DNA of 64,000 nucleotides from contig NZ_RCWH01000007.1 of the NCBI RefSeq assembly GCF_003668635.1, forward strand, positions 186,001 through 250,000. Reading direction: 5' to 3'. The notes below the pieces were generated by a model. The model did not search any database. It was not told where the DNA came from and saw nothing but the letters and a program-made list of their open reading frames with translations. Positions 25,528 to 34,894 of this stretch are shown piece after piece. The position numbers were made by a program, and so were the translations under genes. Every line of letters begins with the position of its first letter. The stretch's first letter is position 1. Source of the DNA: Planomicrobium sp. Y74. Its GTDB lineage: Bacteria > Bacillota > Bacilli > Bacillales_A > Planococcaceae.

Positions 25528-27720
25528 TTATTGAGCTGTGTAAGGCATGAACATTGAGAACATTTTAGCCGCTTCAGCGCGTGTAGCGTTTTGGCTAGGC
25601 ATGAATTTCCCATTGTAGCCAACTGCAATGCTGTGGTAGTAAAGCATTGTAATAGCTTCCTGCTCTGCAGCAGTCAATTTAGCTGTATCTGTGTATGGAG
25701 CATTAACATCATATTCGAAATCGCCATTGATGTTTTCGAATACACGGTTCAACAACAATGCAAAATGCGCTCGTGAGATGTTGGCTTTCGGGTTGAATTT
25801 GGTTCCCGCTGCATCTGTACCCTGGATCAAACCAGCTGCATAAGCTGCATGAATTTCATTTTGGCGTTTTTGCGGCAAGGTGGAAATATCAGTGAACGGT
25901 GATTTTGGAGCATCCACTTCATTCAATCCCAAAATGCGCGTCAGGATTGTAACAGCCTGCCAGCGAGTCAGGTTCTGATCTGGAGAGAATGTATCCAAAA
26001 GTGTTCCGCTCATGATTCCGCGGTAGTATAAATCTTTAACATATGGGTATTCCCAATCTTTCATGTTGATGTCTTTGAATGGAACTGTCGGGTTGATGCG
26101 GTTTTCAAGCATCGGTGAGATGACTTCCAGTTCAGAGATGTAATCAACGAACATTTCGTAGTCGATGAATCCTGGTTCACTTACACGTCCATCAGCATAT
26201 GCTTCAGCGAATACATCATAGCCGTCACCGCCAGCTGCAGTGAATGTGTTTGTTGCAACTTTATAGCTTTCAGTATTTTCGATCTTCGTGCGGATACCAT
26301 CTTCAGAAATTACATTTGCTGAAGTGACACGGCTGCCGACTGGCTGTGATGGATCAAAAGAGAATTCCATGCCGGCCACGTGCAGGAAACCGCCGCTTTC
26401 TTTAGGGAATTCTTTGACACTGTGTTCCAAAGCTCTTTTCAGCTCGGCACCTGTCAAGTCCATGATTGCCAATGAGTTACCGAAAGGCATAACCGTCAAT
26501 ACTTCACCGAAAGTGATGTCACCTACGTCGATTGACGCACGGATACCACCGCCGTTTTGAAGTGCGATTACAGTTTCAGGATCAATCTGTTTTGCAGTGT
26601 TCAGCATACCGTCAGTGATGATGTTTCCAAGGTTTGTTTCTGAAGAGCGGACTCCGCCTTCATTGCGTCCACCATTAAGGAATACTTCTGTGTATGCGCC
26701 AGTGGATACGTTTTTGAACTCATCCACTTCCGCTTTATAAGGTGCAAGCAAAGCTGCTGCGTCAGCGTCAACTGCTGCGTCAGAAACTTTATGCAATGTT
26801 ACAGGATGCGTTTCACCTTCAGTTGAAGTGATGACACCTTCTGCGTTGAAAGTTACATCAATTTGTCCAAGGTTGCTGTTGTATTGTCCAGTTTGTACAA
26901 TGACAACCGGCTCGTTGCCATTAACGACAACTTGGCCTTCAGTTAATGCTGTATGTGTGTGTCCTCCAACGATCACGTCAATGCCGGCAACGTTTTGAGC
27001 CAACAATAAATCGTTATCGAATTGTGCAGAATCGTTGTAACCGATATGAGTCACAGCAATAATTTTGTTTACGCCTTCAGCTTCAAAAGCAGCAACCGCT
27101 TCTTCTGCTGCAGCAAGGTAGTTAGTAAATCCAATTGCATCAGGGCTGGAAATTGATGCTGTTTCTTCAGTAGTCAAACCGAAAATACCAACTCTTTCAC
27201 CGTTGAAATCTTTAATGATTCCATCATAGATTTCACCATTTCCGAAATCAGCTGTATAAACGTTATTCTGTAAACCGTCAAATAATGGATCACCAGAAAA
27301 ATCAACGTTTGAAGATACGAATGGGAATGCAGCGCTTTGAACGAAATCAGCCAATGCCTGATGCCCAAACTCACTGCTTCCAAGGTCAAACTCATGGTTT
27401 CCGAAAGTCATAGCGTCGTAACCCATATAATTCATAAGCTCCAGATCAGCCATACCTTCAAAAAGATTGAAGTAAAGACTTCCTGAGAAAACGTCACCAG
27501 CATCCAGCAACAGGTTATTCGGTTTTGCTTCGCGGATCTGTTTCACGAGAGTCGCACGTTTTGGAGCATTTTCCAAGTTCGCATGCGTGTCATTCGTGTG
27601 CATGATCGTTAAATCGAAGTCCCCTTCAGCTGCTTCTGCAGCCAGCGGCGCTTGTAAACCTACCATGCTCACTGTCATTGCAGCGGCAATTGAGGCTTTA
27701 AACATCTTATTACCCTTCAT
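25528..27720 (-). CDS. SLH-anchored 5'-nucleotidase / metallophosphoesterase (UshA/YfkN-like)
   Basis: The 730-aa product has a signal peptide (to about residue 31) and a metallophosphoesterase domain with IMHTNDTHANLE near residue 38, LLDAGDVFSG, FGNHEFDLG and GGHTHTAL as metal-binding blocks. The 5'-nucleotidase C-terminal domain follows (ALQNGGGIRAS; AGGDGYDVF near 505). Three SLH domains end the chain from about residue 545 (FKDINMKDWEYPYV; TRWQAVTILTRIL; ISRAHFALLLNR). The enzyme is expected to remove phosphate from nucleotides at the wall so nucleosides can be imported. The start ATG follows AAAGGA at good distance. Its SLH part is closely similar to that of the nuclease encoded just downstream, pointing to duplication or shuffling of that part. 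Confidence 0.94.
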   Translation of the reverse strand: MKGNKMFKASIAAAMTVSMVGLQAPLAAEAAEGDFDLTIMHTNDTHANLENAPKRATLVKQIREAKPNNLLLDAGDVFSGSLYFNLFEGMADLELMNYMGYDAMTFGNHEFDLGSSEFGHQALADFVQSAAFPFVSSNVDFSGDPLFDGLQNNVYTADFGNGEIYDGIIKDFNGERVGIFGLTTEETASISSPDAIGFTNYLAAAEEAVAAFEAEGVNKIIAVTHIGYNDSAQFDNDLLLAQNVAGIDVIVGGHTHTALTEGQVVVNGNEPVVIVQTGQYNSNLGQIDVTFNAEGVITSTEGETHPVTLHKVSDAAVDADAAALLAPYKAEVDEFKNVSTGAYTEVFLNGGRNEGGVRSSETNLGNIITDGMLNTAKQIDPETVIALQNGGGIRASIDVGDITFGEVLTVMPFGNSLAIMDLTGAELKRALEHSVKEFPKESGGFLHVAGMEFSFDPSQPVGSRVTSANVISEDGIRTKIENTESYKVATNTFTAAGGDGYDVFAEAYADGRVSEPGFIDYEMFVDYISELEVISPMLENRINPTVPFKDINMKDWEYPYVKDLYYRGIMSGTLLDTFSPDQNLTRWQAVTILTRILGLNEVDAPKSPFTDISTLPQKRQNEIHAAYAAGLIQGTDAAGTKFNPKANISRAHFALLLNRVFENINGDFEYDVNAPYTDTAKLTAAEQEAITMLYYHSIAVGYNGKFMPSQNATRAEAAKMFSMFMPYTAQ

Positions 27721-28077
27721 TCGGCACCATCCTTTGTTTTTTGGTTAGATTGCCTTTTCAGTTTCTGGGAATAAATTATGTAATCTTATGCTGTGAGGTG
27801 GTTCCCTGTTCCCGTTCGTGAAAGCGCAATCATACGATTAAAGTTTAGCACATTTGGCATATTTCAACAATCTACTATTCGGAAAATTAACAAATTAACA
27901 AAGATTTTACAAACTAAAGTACTATACGTGCCTATTTAACCATGCCGGCCTGACAACAAAGCCTTGTTCTGCTAAAACCCGATTGCCCATTTTGCGTGTT
28001 TTGTAAATTTTACTATGTTAGTGTTTAACGAACCAGGTATATGTAAATAAATATAGTAGAAAGCCAGGTGAAGTTCA
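27721..28077. other. Divergent intergenic region, no gene seen
   Basis: This gap separates the divergent 5'-nucleotidase and acyltransferase genes and must hold both promoters. It is AT-rich. I see no confident -35/-10 pair, hairpin or repeat. Confidence 0.5.
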
Positions 28078-29220
28078 ATGCAAGTCAATAATAGACATTT
28101 GGAAGAAATTCAATTTGCACGCGCTATTGCCATTTTTGCCGTGCTTGCCGTCCATTCTACATCAACCGGAGTCACCCTCACCGATCATTCATCACCAGCA
28201 TTTCTTATTTACGCGTTTTTCAATCATGCTGGAAAATTAGGCACTCCGACTTTCATTTTTCTGAGCAGTTTCATTCTTTTTTATACTTATTACCACCGCG
28301 AATTAACAATCGATTTATTCAGGAAATTCTATAAAAAGCGTCTGCTGTTTATTCTTGTGCCTTACTTTGTCTTTTCTGTATTCTACTTTGGCATCCGCAG
28401 TTATCTAAACACAGCGGTCGGCGTACCTTTCGTTCCGTCTGAAGCATTGATGAATTTCCTGAAAGATTTATTAACCGGCAATGCTTATCCCCACCTTTAT
28501 TTCGTATTTGTCAGCGTGCAATTGTACCTTATGTTTCCGGTGATCCTGTATCTGTTCAAGCGATTCGCGTTTATACGGAGATTTGCCATTCCGATCGGTA
28601 TCGTGATTCAATGGACATGGGTGACAGCCAATTCTGAAATTTTCCAGATTATCAATAAAGGATCCATTTCACTGTCTTATTTCATGTTCTATTTCTTTGG
28701 TGCGTTTCTGGGTGTCTACTATGACAAGATTGCCGGATGGATTCTGAATTGGCGCAAAAGCTGGCCAGGTCTCACTGTGATTTTCCTGGCCTACCTGTCC
28801 ATGATATTCATCTATGTGGGCATCAATTATTTAACCTTGACCGGACAAGCCAGTTTTTCCAGCAATCTCCATGAATTTGCCTGGAGCACCCATGCATTTA
28901 CAGCCGCTGCGTCGCTGTTCATCTTCGTCCATCTTATGCGACTTTGGAAAATGCCCGAAATCAAAAAATTCCTGACAGAAATCGGCACCGTTTCTTTCGG
29001 GTTCTATCTCATTCATCCATTGTTCCTGCTCATACTCAGACAACTGCTGCCAAGCGGAGACCCAGTAATCTTCCATATGTGGCAGCTCGCGACAATGATC
29101 ATAACTTTCTTCGCCAGTTGGATGATTGTCCGCTTGTTCTTCGAATTCGTACCGCACAGTTGGATTGTATTCGGCAAAGGCAATAAAATCTTCGGCTATG
29201 GAAAAACACAAGCTCAATAA
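28078..29220 (+). CDS. Acyltransferase-3 family membrane protein (OatA-like membrane part)
   Basis: The 380-aa product begins with the family block (LEEIQFARAIAIFAVLAVHS, conserved His) and has about ten membrane segments. It lacks the extracellular SGNH domain of full-length OatA. Members move acetyl groups across the membrane onto surface polysaccharides. The gene is convergent with csaB and shares a strong bidirectional terminator with it. In Bacillus anthracis, acetylation of the secondary cell-wall polymer is known to matter for SLH protein function, so a role in modifying the anchor polymer is a reasonable inference, not shown by sequence. An AGGTGA ribosome site precedes the ATG. Confidence 0.88.
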   Translation: MQVNNRHLEEIQFARAIAIFAVLAVHSTSTGVTLTDHSSPAFLIYAFFNHAGKLGTPTFIFLSSFILFYTYYHRELTIDLFRKFYKKRLLFILVPYFVFSVFYFGIRSYLNTAVGVPFVPSEALMNFLKDLLTGNAYPHLYFVFVSVQLYLMFPVILYLFKRFAFIRRFAIPIGIVIQWTWVTANSEIFQIINKGSISLSYFMFYFFGAFLGVYYDKIAGWILNWRKSWPGLTVIFLAYLSMIFIYVGINYLTLTGQASFSSNLHEFAWSTHAFTAAASLFIFVHLMRLWKMPEIKKFLTEIGTVSFGFYLIHPLFLLILRQLLPSGDPVIFHMWQLATMIITFFASWMIVRLFFEFVPHSWIVFGKGNKIFGYGKTQAQ

Positions 29221-29290
29221 TTTTTGAAAAGCACTGAATATCCATTGCAGGAAAACGTCGCGCAATACTTGTTCTTCAATTCAAACTCAA

Positions 29291-29326
29291 AAAAACCGGC
29301 AGACGAAAAATCGTCTGCCGGTTTTT
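29291..29326. terminator. Bidirectional terminator between the acyltransferase and csaB genes
   Basis: A perfect 16-bp stem (29291-29306 with 29311-29326) with loop AAAA carries five A before and five T after, so it can end transcription from both sides. Confidence 0.92.
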
Positions 29327-29338
29327 GCTTGTTTATAT

Positions 29339-30466
29339 TTACTTTTTTTGAGATGAAGTTGCGTACTCGTGCTTCTTTTCAAACGCCGCTTCCGTGAGGA
29401 TGAAATCAATAACTTGTTTCGCAGTGTCATTCGCTTTTTTCTGCAGCGGGATGACATTCGATTCAAGTTTTTTGATTTCATTTGGGTAGTCTGCAAGAAT
29501 CGCTTCGATTGAAACTGCAATATCTTCTGCGCTCCAGTCGTCCGAACCGACATTGCCGATCACTTGCTGATTGACGATTTCCGCAAAAGAATCGATTTTC
29601 GGATCATACGATAAAGCCACGAACGGCGTATAGCCGACACTAGCAAATATCAGTGCGTGAAGACGCATGCCCAGCAGGACATCGGATTCTGCCACTGCAG
29701 CCATTTTTTGTTCTATCGAAGAGTCGTAAGGAAAGATGCCCACTTTATGTTCCATCATTGATGCGACTTTTTCAGATGTTTCATAATCGGACTTGCCGTG
29801 CATTGGTACCATTAGAATGTCATGGCCATTGGCAGCTAATTGGTCAAGACCTTTTGCTGCCTTTTCCATGTAAGACAAATCCTCTTTCCAGTCTCTGATG
29901 GAAACGGAAATAACACGCTTTCCGGAATCAGCCGCCTTAGACAAGCCGCTGCTAAAACCGCTTGCATCGATTCCCATGACCGGATCCGGCACCAATTGAA
30001 TTGGTTTCGAAACGCCGATTGATTCCAGCAATTTTTTGGACTGCTTGTCGCGCACCGTTATTATCTCGGCCCGCTGTACTGTATGTTTCATTATGCTTCG
30101 ATTGAAGCCGCTGCTGACAGGGCCCATTCCCTGCGCGTATATGAATACGGGCTTTTTCAGGAATTGAGCAATTTTCATGACACCTGAATAATAGGAGATG
30201 CTTTTCATGCCCGTTTCATCCTGCAGCAGGCTGCCGCCGCCGCTGATCAGGCCGTCTGATTTTTGCAACGCTTTTCTGACCTCATTGATATTCCAGCGGT
30301 TGACTGCATCGACTTGATAGGTTGATGCAGTCTTCTCAGGGTCATTCGACAGAACTGTGAGTTCCACTCCTGGTTGATATTCTTTTAACGACTGAATGAT
30401 GGCAAACAGGATTGCCTCGTCTCCTACATTATCAAAACCATAATAGCCGGATAGAACGATTCTCAT
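29339..30466 (-). CDS. csaB: CsaB polysaccharide pyruvyl transferase
   Basis: I start the 375-aa protein at the ATG at 30466, 8 nt after GGAGG; the longer frame from a GTG at 30475 would place the ribosome site inside the gene. It begins MRIVLSGYYGFDNVGDEAIL, the family signature, and includes LISGGGSLLQDETG, FIYAQGMGPV and GMRLHALIFA. CsaB adds pyruvate from PEP as a ketal to ManNAc in the secondary cell-wall polymer, creating the ligand bound by SLH domains. Its stop-side neighbour is convergent. Its start overlaps the stop of the DUF5693 gene by ATGA, so the two are translationally coupled. The presence of seven SLH proteins in this window fits this function very well. Confidence 0.95.
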   Translation of the reverse strand: MRIVLSGYYGFDNVGDEAILFAIIQSLKEYQPGVELTVLSNDPEKTASTYQVDAVNRWNINEVRKALQKSDGLISGGGSLLQDETGMKSISYYSGVMKIAQFLKKPVFIYAQGMGPVSSGFNRSIMKHTVQRAEIITVRDKQSKKLLESIGVSKPIQLVPDPVMGIDASGFSSGLSKAADSGKRVISVSIRDWKEDLSYMEKAAKGLDQLAANGHDILMVPMHGKSDYETSEKVASMMEHKVGIFPYDSSIEQKMAAVAESDVLLGMRLHALIFASVGYTPFVALSYDPKIDSFAEIVNQQVIGNVGSDDWSAEDIAVSIEAILADYPNEIKKLESNVIPLQKKANDTAKQVIDFILTEAAFEKKHEYATSSQKK

Positions 30467-32343
30467 CCCTGCCACCTCCGATTAAGCTTTTCGATTAATT
30501 TCTTACCTATCCACTTGTACAAGAATACCAGAACCAGCCCGATTAATAAACCGAAGACGACACTGTATCCTGTCCGCAACAGGGAAATGGACAATGGTAT
30601 ATGGAAATGTGTAAATGTATTGACCATCGAAAGGAAACCGATGACTGCCGGAATTAATAAGAAATAGCTGGCAGTTTTGTATGTTCTTGCCACATGCAGT
30701 GCGAGCACAAAAATCGGCAGCCCAATCAAAAACTCTTTTGTACGCGGACGGACATATAGAAGATCTTCCAGGAACATGCGCAATTCGAGCTCGTAAGGGA
30801 TCGGGGTGCCTTCATTGCCGGTACGGCCCAAATAAAACATACCTACTCCAGTAATTGTTACGAGTAATATTACCTGCCAGTAAATGACATGCGATTTCAA
30901 CAGATGTCTGAGGTTACCCCATAACGCGTACAGCAACATGAACGTGATTGGCAGAACGTATACCAGTGTTACGCCTCTGAACATATCGAGGCCCAGAATA
31001 AACGGGCTGCCGTTGAGCAGAACTACAATCAGCCAGATGCCGATGAGCGTAATGCCGACCGCCTTGAAATAAGAAGCGAACAAGTAATATTTCGATTCCA
31101 TATTTTTTTTGAGCAATACAGCAAACACTGGTGTTGTTACCGCAAGTCCCAGAGCCATGAATTTTAAAATCAGCGTCATTTCAGTGACGAGATAAGCTAT
31201 TGCTACTAATGACAAGCCGATGATTGCAGCAATCGTTAATTTTCGGTTTCCAAAAATTGCTTGCGCAGCCCAGGCAAGAAATGCAATCGATCCAATCAGG
31301 CCAATTGCAATCTGCCAAAGCGGAATTGTAAATGTTTCAAATAATTTGGAAGGTCCGCGCTCAAATGATACCGGCAACTGTGCATTGATTTCATTATTCA
31401 AACCCCTAAATGCGGCTTGGGCTTCTTCATATTCTGATATCGGAGCATTGACAAAGAATGCCCGAATATTACGCTCTTTTGCTCCCCGAGTAAATTTATC
31501 AGCAATGTCAAAGACATTGTCTTTCGACAATATTTGGCTGTGCAGTCGGATAACATCCATATCCATTGTATAAGCTGCAGTCTGGAAGCCTTTCATATCT
31601 GTGAATTCTATGCTGAATATCGAATAACCGGCTTCAGCAAGGCGTGTGCTGAACTCCTTCAGTTTTCCTGGTTCCGCATAGAACGGCAATTGCTGGCCAC
31701 TGAATAAAACTTTTTCGATCCCGGGCTGCTTTAATTCGATTAATTCATTTGCCAGTCTTTCTGTATCTTCGGTATTAGGTGAATCCCCGATTCTGAGCAC
31801 TACTTCCATACCAGTGCCCAACACAGCATCGATAACATCTTGGTCATAACCAAAAGGAGTACCAAAAATATCTCCTGTTTTTCCCGGAACATACGTATAG
31901 TCAACGTCTCCGACTGTAATTTGCCGGGTATCTTCAAAAACATTTCTTGTTAAATCATCAAAAGAAGAATTCCGGTCGGTATAGATGAATACACCTTCTT
32001 TATTGAAAGGATGCATTAAAGGTTCCATTTTATTGAAAATCAGCAATTCATTCATCGTAGCAACGTCAAGTATTGTTATATTGCCTTTTTGTTGAAGAGT
32101 TCTGAGTGTATCAGGTGTCAAACTGATGGTATCTATGCCAGATTCCTGCAACTGGCTGAGAATACGTTCCTCGTCCAATTCCGGATCCTGTATTGTCCAG
32201 TCCATTATATATTTATAAGGCACGATTGTTTCGACTGTCTTGTTCGATTCCTCCACCTGCACACGGTTATATATAGAAGGAATCGTTAAAATTATCGCGG
32301 CCAGAATTATTCCGATTAACACTTTCTGCACTTGCCTACACAC
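30463..32343 (-). CDS. DUF5693 family membrane protein, csaB partner
   Basis: The product is about 626 aa from a GTG at 32343; a GTG four codons later is also possible. There is one N-terminal membrane segment, then an external domain of about 310 residues (YKYIMDWTIQDPELDEE onwards, with a TIM-barrel-like look: IDTISLTPDTLR, VVLRIGDSPN, KVLFSGQQLP). About eight membrane segments follow from residue 345 to the end. Proteins of this family are typically encoded beside csaB. The arrangement resembles the csaA-csaB pair for cell-wall polymer in Bacillus anthracis, but I cannot show homology to CsaA. Role in polymer export or modification is inferred from context only. Confidence 0.85.
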   Translation of the reverse strand: MCRQVQKVLIGIILAAIILTIPSIYNRVQVEESNKTVETIVPYKYIMDWTIQDPELDEERILSQLQESGIDTISLTPDTLRTLQQKGNITILDVATMNELLIFNKMEPLMHPFNKEGVFIYTDRNSSFDDLTRNVFEDTRQITVGDVDYTYVPGKTGDIFGTPFGYDQDVIDAVLGTGMEVVLRIGDSPNTEDTERLANELIELKQPGIEKVLFSGQQLPFYAEPGKLKEFSTRLAEAGYSIFSIEFTDMKGFQTAAYTMDMDVIRLHSQILSKDNVFDIADKFTRGAKERNIRAFFVNAPISEYEEAQAAFRGLNNEINAQLPVSFERGPSKLFETFTIPLWQIAIGLIGSIAFLAWAAQAIFGNRKLTIAAIIGLSLVAIAYLVTEMTLILKFMALGLAVTTPVFAVLLKKNMESKYYLFASYFKAVGITLIGIWLIVVLLNGSPFILGLDMFRGVTLVYVLPITFMLLYALWGNLRHLLKSHVIYWQVILLVTITGVGMFYLGRTGNEGTPIPYELELRMFLEDLLYVRPRTKEFLIGLPIFVLALHVARTYKTASYFLLIPAVIGFLSMVNTFTHFHIPLSISLLRTGYSVVFGLLIGLVLVFLYKWIGKKLIEKLNRRWQG

Positions 32344-32492
32344 CCTTACAATTACTTTGAATTCTTTCTTCCAGTGGCGACGCTATTGGGATATCTAGTT
32401 GGGTATAAATCAAAATCTCAATTAACTTCCTTCTATTATATAGACAAAAGCCTGTGTAAATCTTGGATTTGCGAAAAATTAACATAACTGTA

Positions 32493-34046
32493 TTATTTAA
32501 AAATCTTATTTACTAAAGGCAATCCGCTCAATAATTCTTTGTCCACTGCTTTTCCGGCAAACAGCAATACGGCATACACTGCGGCGCCAATTGCAATTGC
32601 GGCAGTCAGGTATAGCAGCGCAAATCCGCGTGACGCCACTTCAAAATCAATAAACAGCGTCGGAATTCCTATTACCGCTCCCATCACAAGCGAAGCAAAC
32701 AAGATAACGACCGTTCTTTTATTGAATGAAACGAATTTCGCATGTTTCTGGATAAAGTAAAGATTGGCCACAAACAGCAGTAAATACACAAGAGCTGTCG
32801 AAATCGCCGCTCCGTCCAGACCGAACCCTTTCACCAATACGATATTGAGGACCAGTTTCGCTCCTACTCCCGCAACGATGATCCAAGCGGCAAGCCGCGC
32901 TTTATTGATCCCCTGCAAAACGCCGGTGCTGAGGATCGTCAGTGATGTGAACAGCGAGCTTAGTGAAATGATTGCAAGCACACTGCTGCCGGCCAGATCC
33001 GTGAACAGGCCGAGGTTGATCGGGTAAGTCAGCGCAAAGAGTCCGATCGCCGCGGGAACAGTCAGAAGATACGTCAGGAAAAATGTCTTTTCGATGACTT
33101 TCTGCGTTCCAAGGCTGTCGTTCTGCGCCAGTTTCGCCGAGATATTGGGAATCAGCGGCAGAATGACGGAGCTTGCGAAAACCGTAACGATTTGTACGAT
33201 TGCCAAGCCGCGCCCATAGATTCCATAGAGATAATTGACGTTATCCGATGTATTTTCATAAGCCTTTAAAGCACTTGGGATCGTAATGGAATCCACGAGA
33301 TTCAATAATGCCATGGTTATGGCACCAAAAGCAATCGGTATGGATATAGAAAGAATCCGGCCCGCGGTCTTTTTAAAATGGCTGAAGTTATATGGAAGAG
33401 ATTTTTTCACGCGCACTTCCGAACGTGTGTACAGAATACGGAGATAGATCAATGAAGCCAGTGCTCCGAAGATGGAGCCGATCATGATTCCGCCCGCTAC
33501 TTCACTGTCCGAATAAAGATTCTGGACCAGATAGGCAGCGGCCAGAAGAATCAGGCCGACCCGTATGAATTGTTCGATTACCTGCGATACAGCAGTCGGA
33601 GTCATATTTTCATGGCCCTGGAAATAACCGCGGTAAACCGCCATATATGGAGCGATCAAGAGAGTTGCGGAAACGATGATCAGTGCGGGACGCGTAGAGC
33701 TCCCACCCAGGATTTCAGCAATCTGGTAGGAGAACAGATACAGCAGCAAGAAACTGCCAATGCCGAACGCAGCCGCGAGAATCCCCGAAGTCATGAAGAT
33801 ATCTTTGACTTCCTGCTCATCGCCGTGCGCCCTCGATTCAGCGATCAGTTTCGAAATTGCAATCGGAATGCCCGCGACTGACAGGATCAAAGCGACCATA
33901 TAGACCGGGTAGACTAAAGTAAAAATTCCGAGCACCTCGTCCCCCGCTATGTTCTGCAGCGGGATGCGGAAGAGGCTGCCCAGAATCTTCGACAGCAATG
34001 CGGCTGCCGATAAAATGATGGTGCTTTTCAGTAAAGTGCTTTTCAT
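32493..34046 (-). CDS. MATE/MOP-superfamily polysaccharide flippase (Wzx/SpoVB-like)
   Basis: I start the 517-aa protein at the ATG at 34046, because it overlaps the stop of the glycosyltransferase gene as ATGA; the longer frame to 34148 would run 100 nt into that gene. It begins MKSTLLKSTIILSAAALLSK and has about 14 membrane segments with the MOP family look (GIPIAISKLIAE, YRGYFQGHENMTPTAVSQVIEQ). Such proteins flip lipid-linked sugars across the membrane. Coupled to a TagA-type enzyme and followed by DUF5693 and csaB, it most likely flips the secondary cell-wall polymer or its repeat unit. A sporulation role as in SpoVB is the alternative. Confidence 0.9.
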   Translation of the reverse strand: MKSTLLKSTIILSAAALLSKILGSLFRIPLQNIAGDEVLGIFTLVYPVYMVALILSVAGIPIAISKLIAESRAHGDEQEVKDIFMTSGILAAAFGIGSFLLLYLFSYQIAEILGGSSTRPALIIVSATLLIAPYMAVYRGYFQGHENMTPTAVSQVIEQFIRVGLILLAAAYLVQNLYSDSEVAGGIMIGSIFGALASLIYLRILYTRSEVRVKKSLPYNFSHFKKTAGRILSISIPIAFGAITMALLNLVDSITIPSALKAYENTSDNVNYLYGIYGRGLAIVQIVTVFASSVILPLIPNISAKLAQNDSLGTQKVIEKTFFLTYLLTVPAAIGLFALTYPINLGLFTDLAGSSVLAIISLSSLFTSLTILSTGVLQGINKARLAAWIIVAGVGAKLVLNIVLVKGFGLDGAAISTALVYLLLFVANLYFIQKHAKFVSFNKRTVVILFASLVMGAVIGIPTLFIDFEVASRGFALLYLTAAIAIGAAVYAVLLFAGKAVDKELLSGLPLVNKIFK

Positions 34047-34780
34047 CGTTTGTTCAAAGCTTTCTTCTGAATGACTGTCAGGGCGAATTTCGGCAATACA
34101 AGCATGCGTCTCCAGCGCGAAGGCTGTTTGACGAGACGATAGAACCACTCAAGATTCATCTTCTGCCACGCTTCCGGCGCCCGTTTGACGTTTCCGGAGA
34201 ACACGTCGAAGCTGCCCCCGATGCCGATGAAGACGCCTTGATTGAATTGGCCGATATGGCCGCCGATCCAGTTTTCCTGTCTCGGGAAACCGAGCGCCAC
34301 AAACACAAGATCTGGCTTGGAATCCTTAATCATTTGCGGCAGCACAGGATCATTCCAGTCAAAAAAGCCGTTCTGCGCTCCGGCAATTTGGATGCCCGGA
34401 TAATCGGATTTCACTTTCTCCAATGTTTCCTGCAACACGTGATCCGCCGCTCCCAGGAAAAAAACGCGATACTGTTTCTGATTGGCGACTTCCAGCAAAT
34501 CCATCATCATATCGAATCCACTGACACGCTCCGGCAGTGGCTCTCCGACAAGCTGTGCCGCTTTGACGATGCCGATGCCGTCGGCTGTAATAAAATCGGC
34601 TTTTTCAAGCGTCTTTTTATACTCCGGATCATCAAGTGTCGCCATGACAATTTCAGGGTTGGCCGTTACGACAAAAGTTTTTTCCTTCTTTTCTATTCTG
34701 TTCTCCAACGTTTGAATGAATGCTGCTCTGGTCGTGTTGACGAAAGGCACGTCCAATATTTTTACAAATTGTGGGGTCAT
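34043..34780 (-). CDS. tagA: WecG/TagA/CpsF-family glycosyltransferase
   Basis: The 245-aa product has the family signatures ITADGIGIV (with the candidate catalytic Asp near residue 69), RVSGFDMM, YRVFFLGAA and VALGFPRQENWI. TagA transfers N-acetylmannosamine from UDP-ManNAc to GlcNAc on undecaprenyl diphosphate, making the linkage disaccharide of wall polymers. In B. subtilis this is for teichoic acid; here the neighbours (flippase, DUF5693, csaB) suggest the ManNAc-containing secondary cell-wall polymer that CsaB pyruvylates. The start ATG follows AAGGAG. It is the first gene of a four-gene unit reading to csaB, apart from a 150-nt gap after the flippase gene. Confidence 0.92.
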   Translation of the reverse strand: MTPQFVKILDVPFVNTTRAAFIQTLENRIEKKEKTFVVTANPEIVMATLDDPEYKKTLEKADFITADGIGIVKAAQLVGEPLPERVSGFDMMMDLLEVANQKQYRVFFLGAADHVLQETLEKVKSDYPGIQIAGAQNGFFDWNDPVLPQMIKDSKPDLVFVALGFPRQENWIGGHIGQFNQGVFIGIGGSFDVFSGNVKRAPEAWQKMNLEWFYRLVKQPSRWRRMLVLPKFALTVIQKKALNKR

Positions 34781-34828
34781 ATGTATTCTCCTTGTTTTGA
34801 GGCAAAATATCTCATTTAATATAACATA

Positions 34829-34878
34829 AAAACTGGGTGCTGTGTTAAGGAGAAAAGACCCTAAAACAGCACCCAGCC
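34829..34878 (-). terminator. Terminator of the SLH glucosaminidase gene
   Basis: CTGGGTGCTGT (34833-34843) pairs perfectly with ACAGCACCCAG (34866-34876) around a 22-nt loop and is followed on the minus strand by TTTTTATG. Confidence 0.75.
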
Positions 34879-34894
34879 TGACCTATTCGATTGA

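Noticed and set aside
28831-29265. 144-aa minus-strand frame in the acyltransferase gene
   Set aside because: It is a shadow of the plus-strand acyltransferase, whose membrane pattern and ribosome site are clear.
34047-34148. Upstream extension of the flippase gene
   Set aside because: It overlaps the tagA coding end by 100 nt, while the ATG at 34046 gives an ATGA overlap and the normal N-terminus of the family.
34043-34780. Assignment to a complete wall teichoic acid cluster
   Set aside because: Only the TagA-type gene is here; tagO, tagB and the ABC exporter are absent and the neighbours point to the secondary cell-wall polymer.
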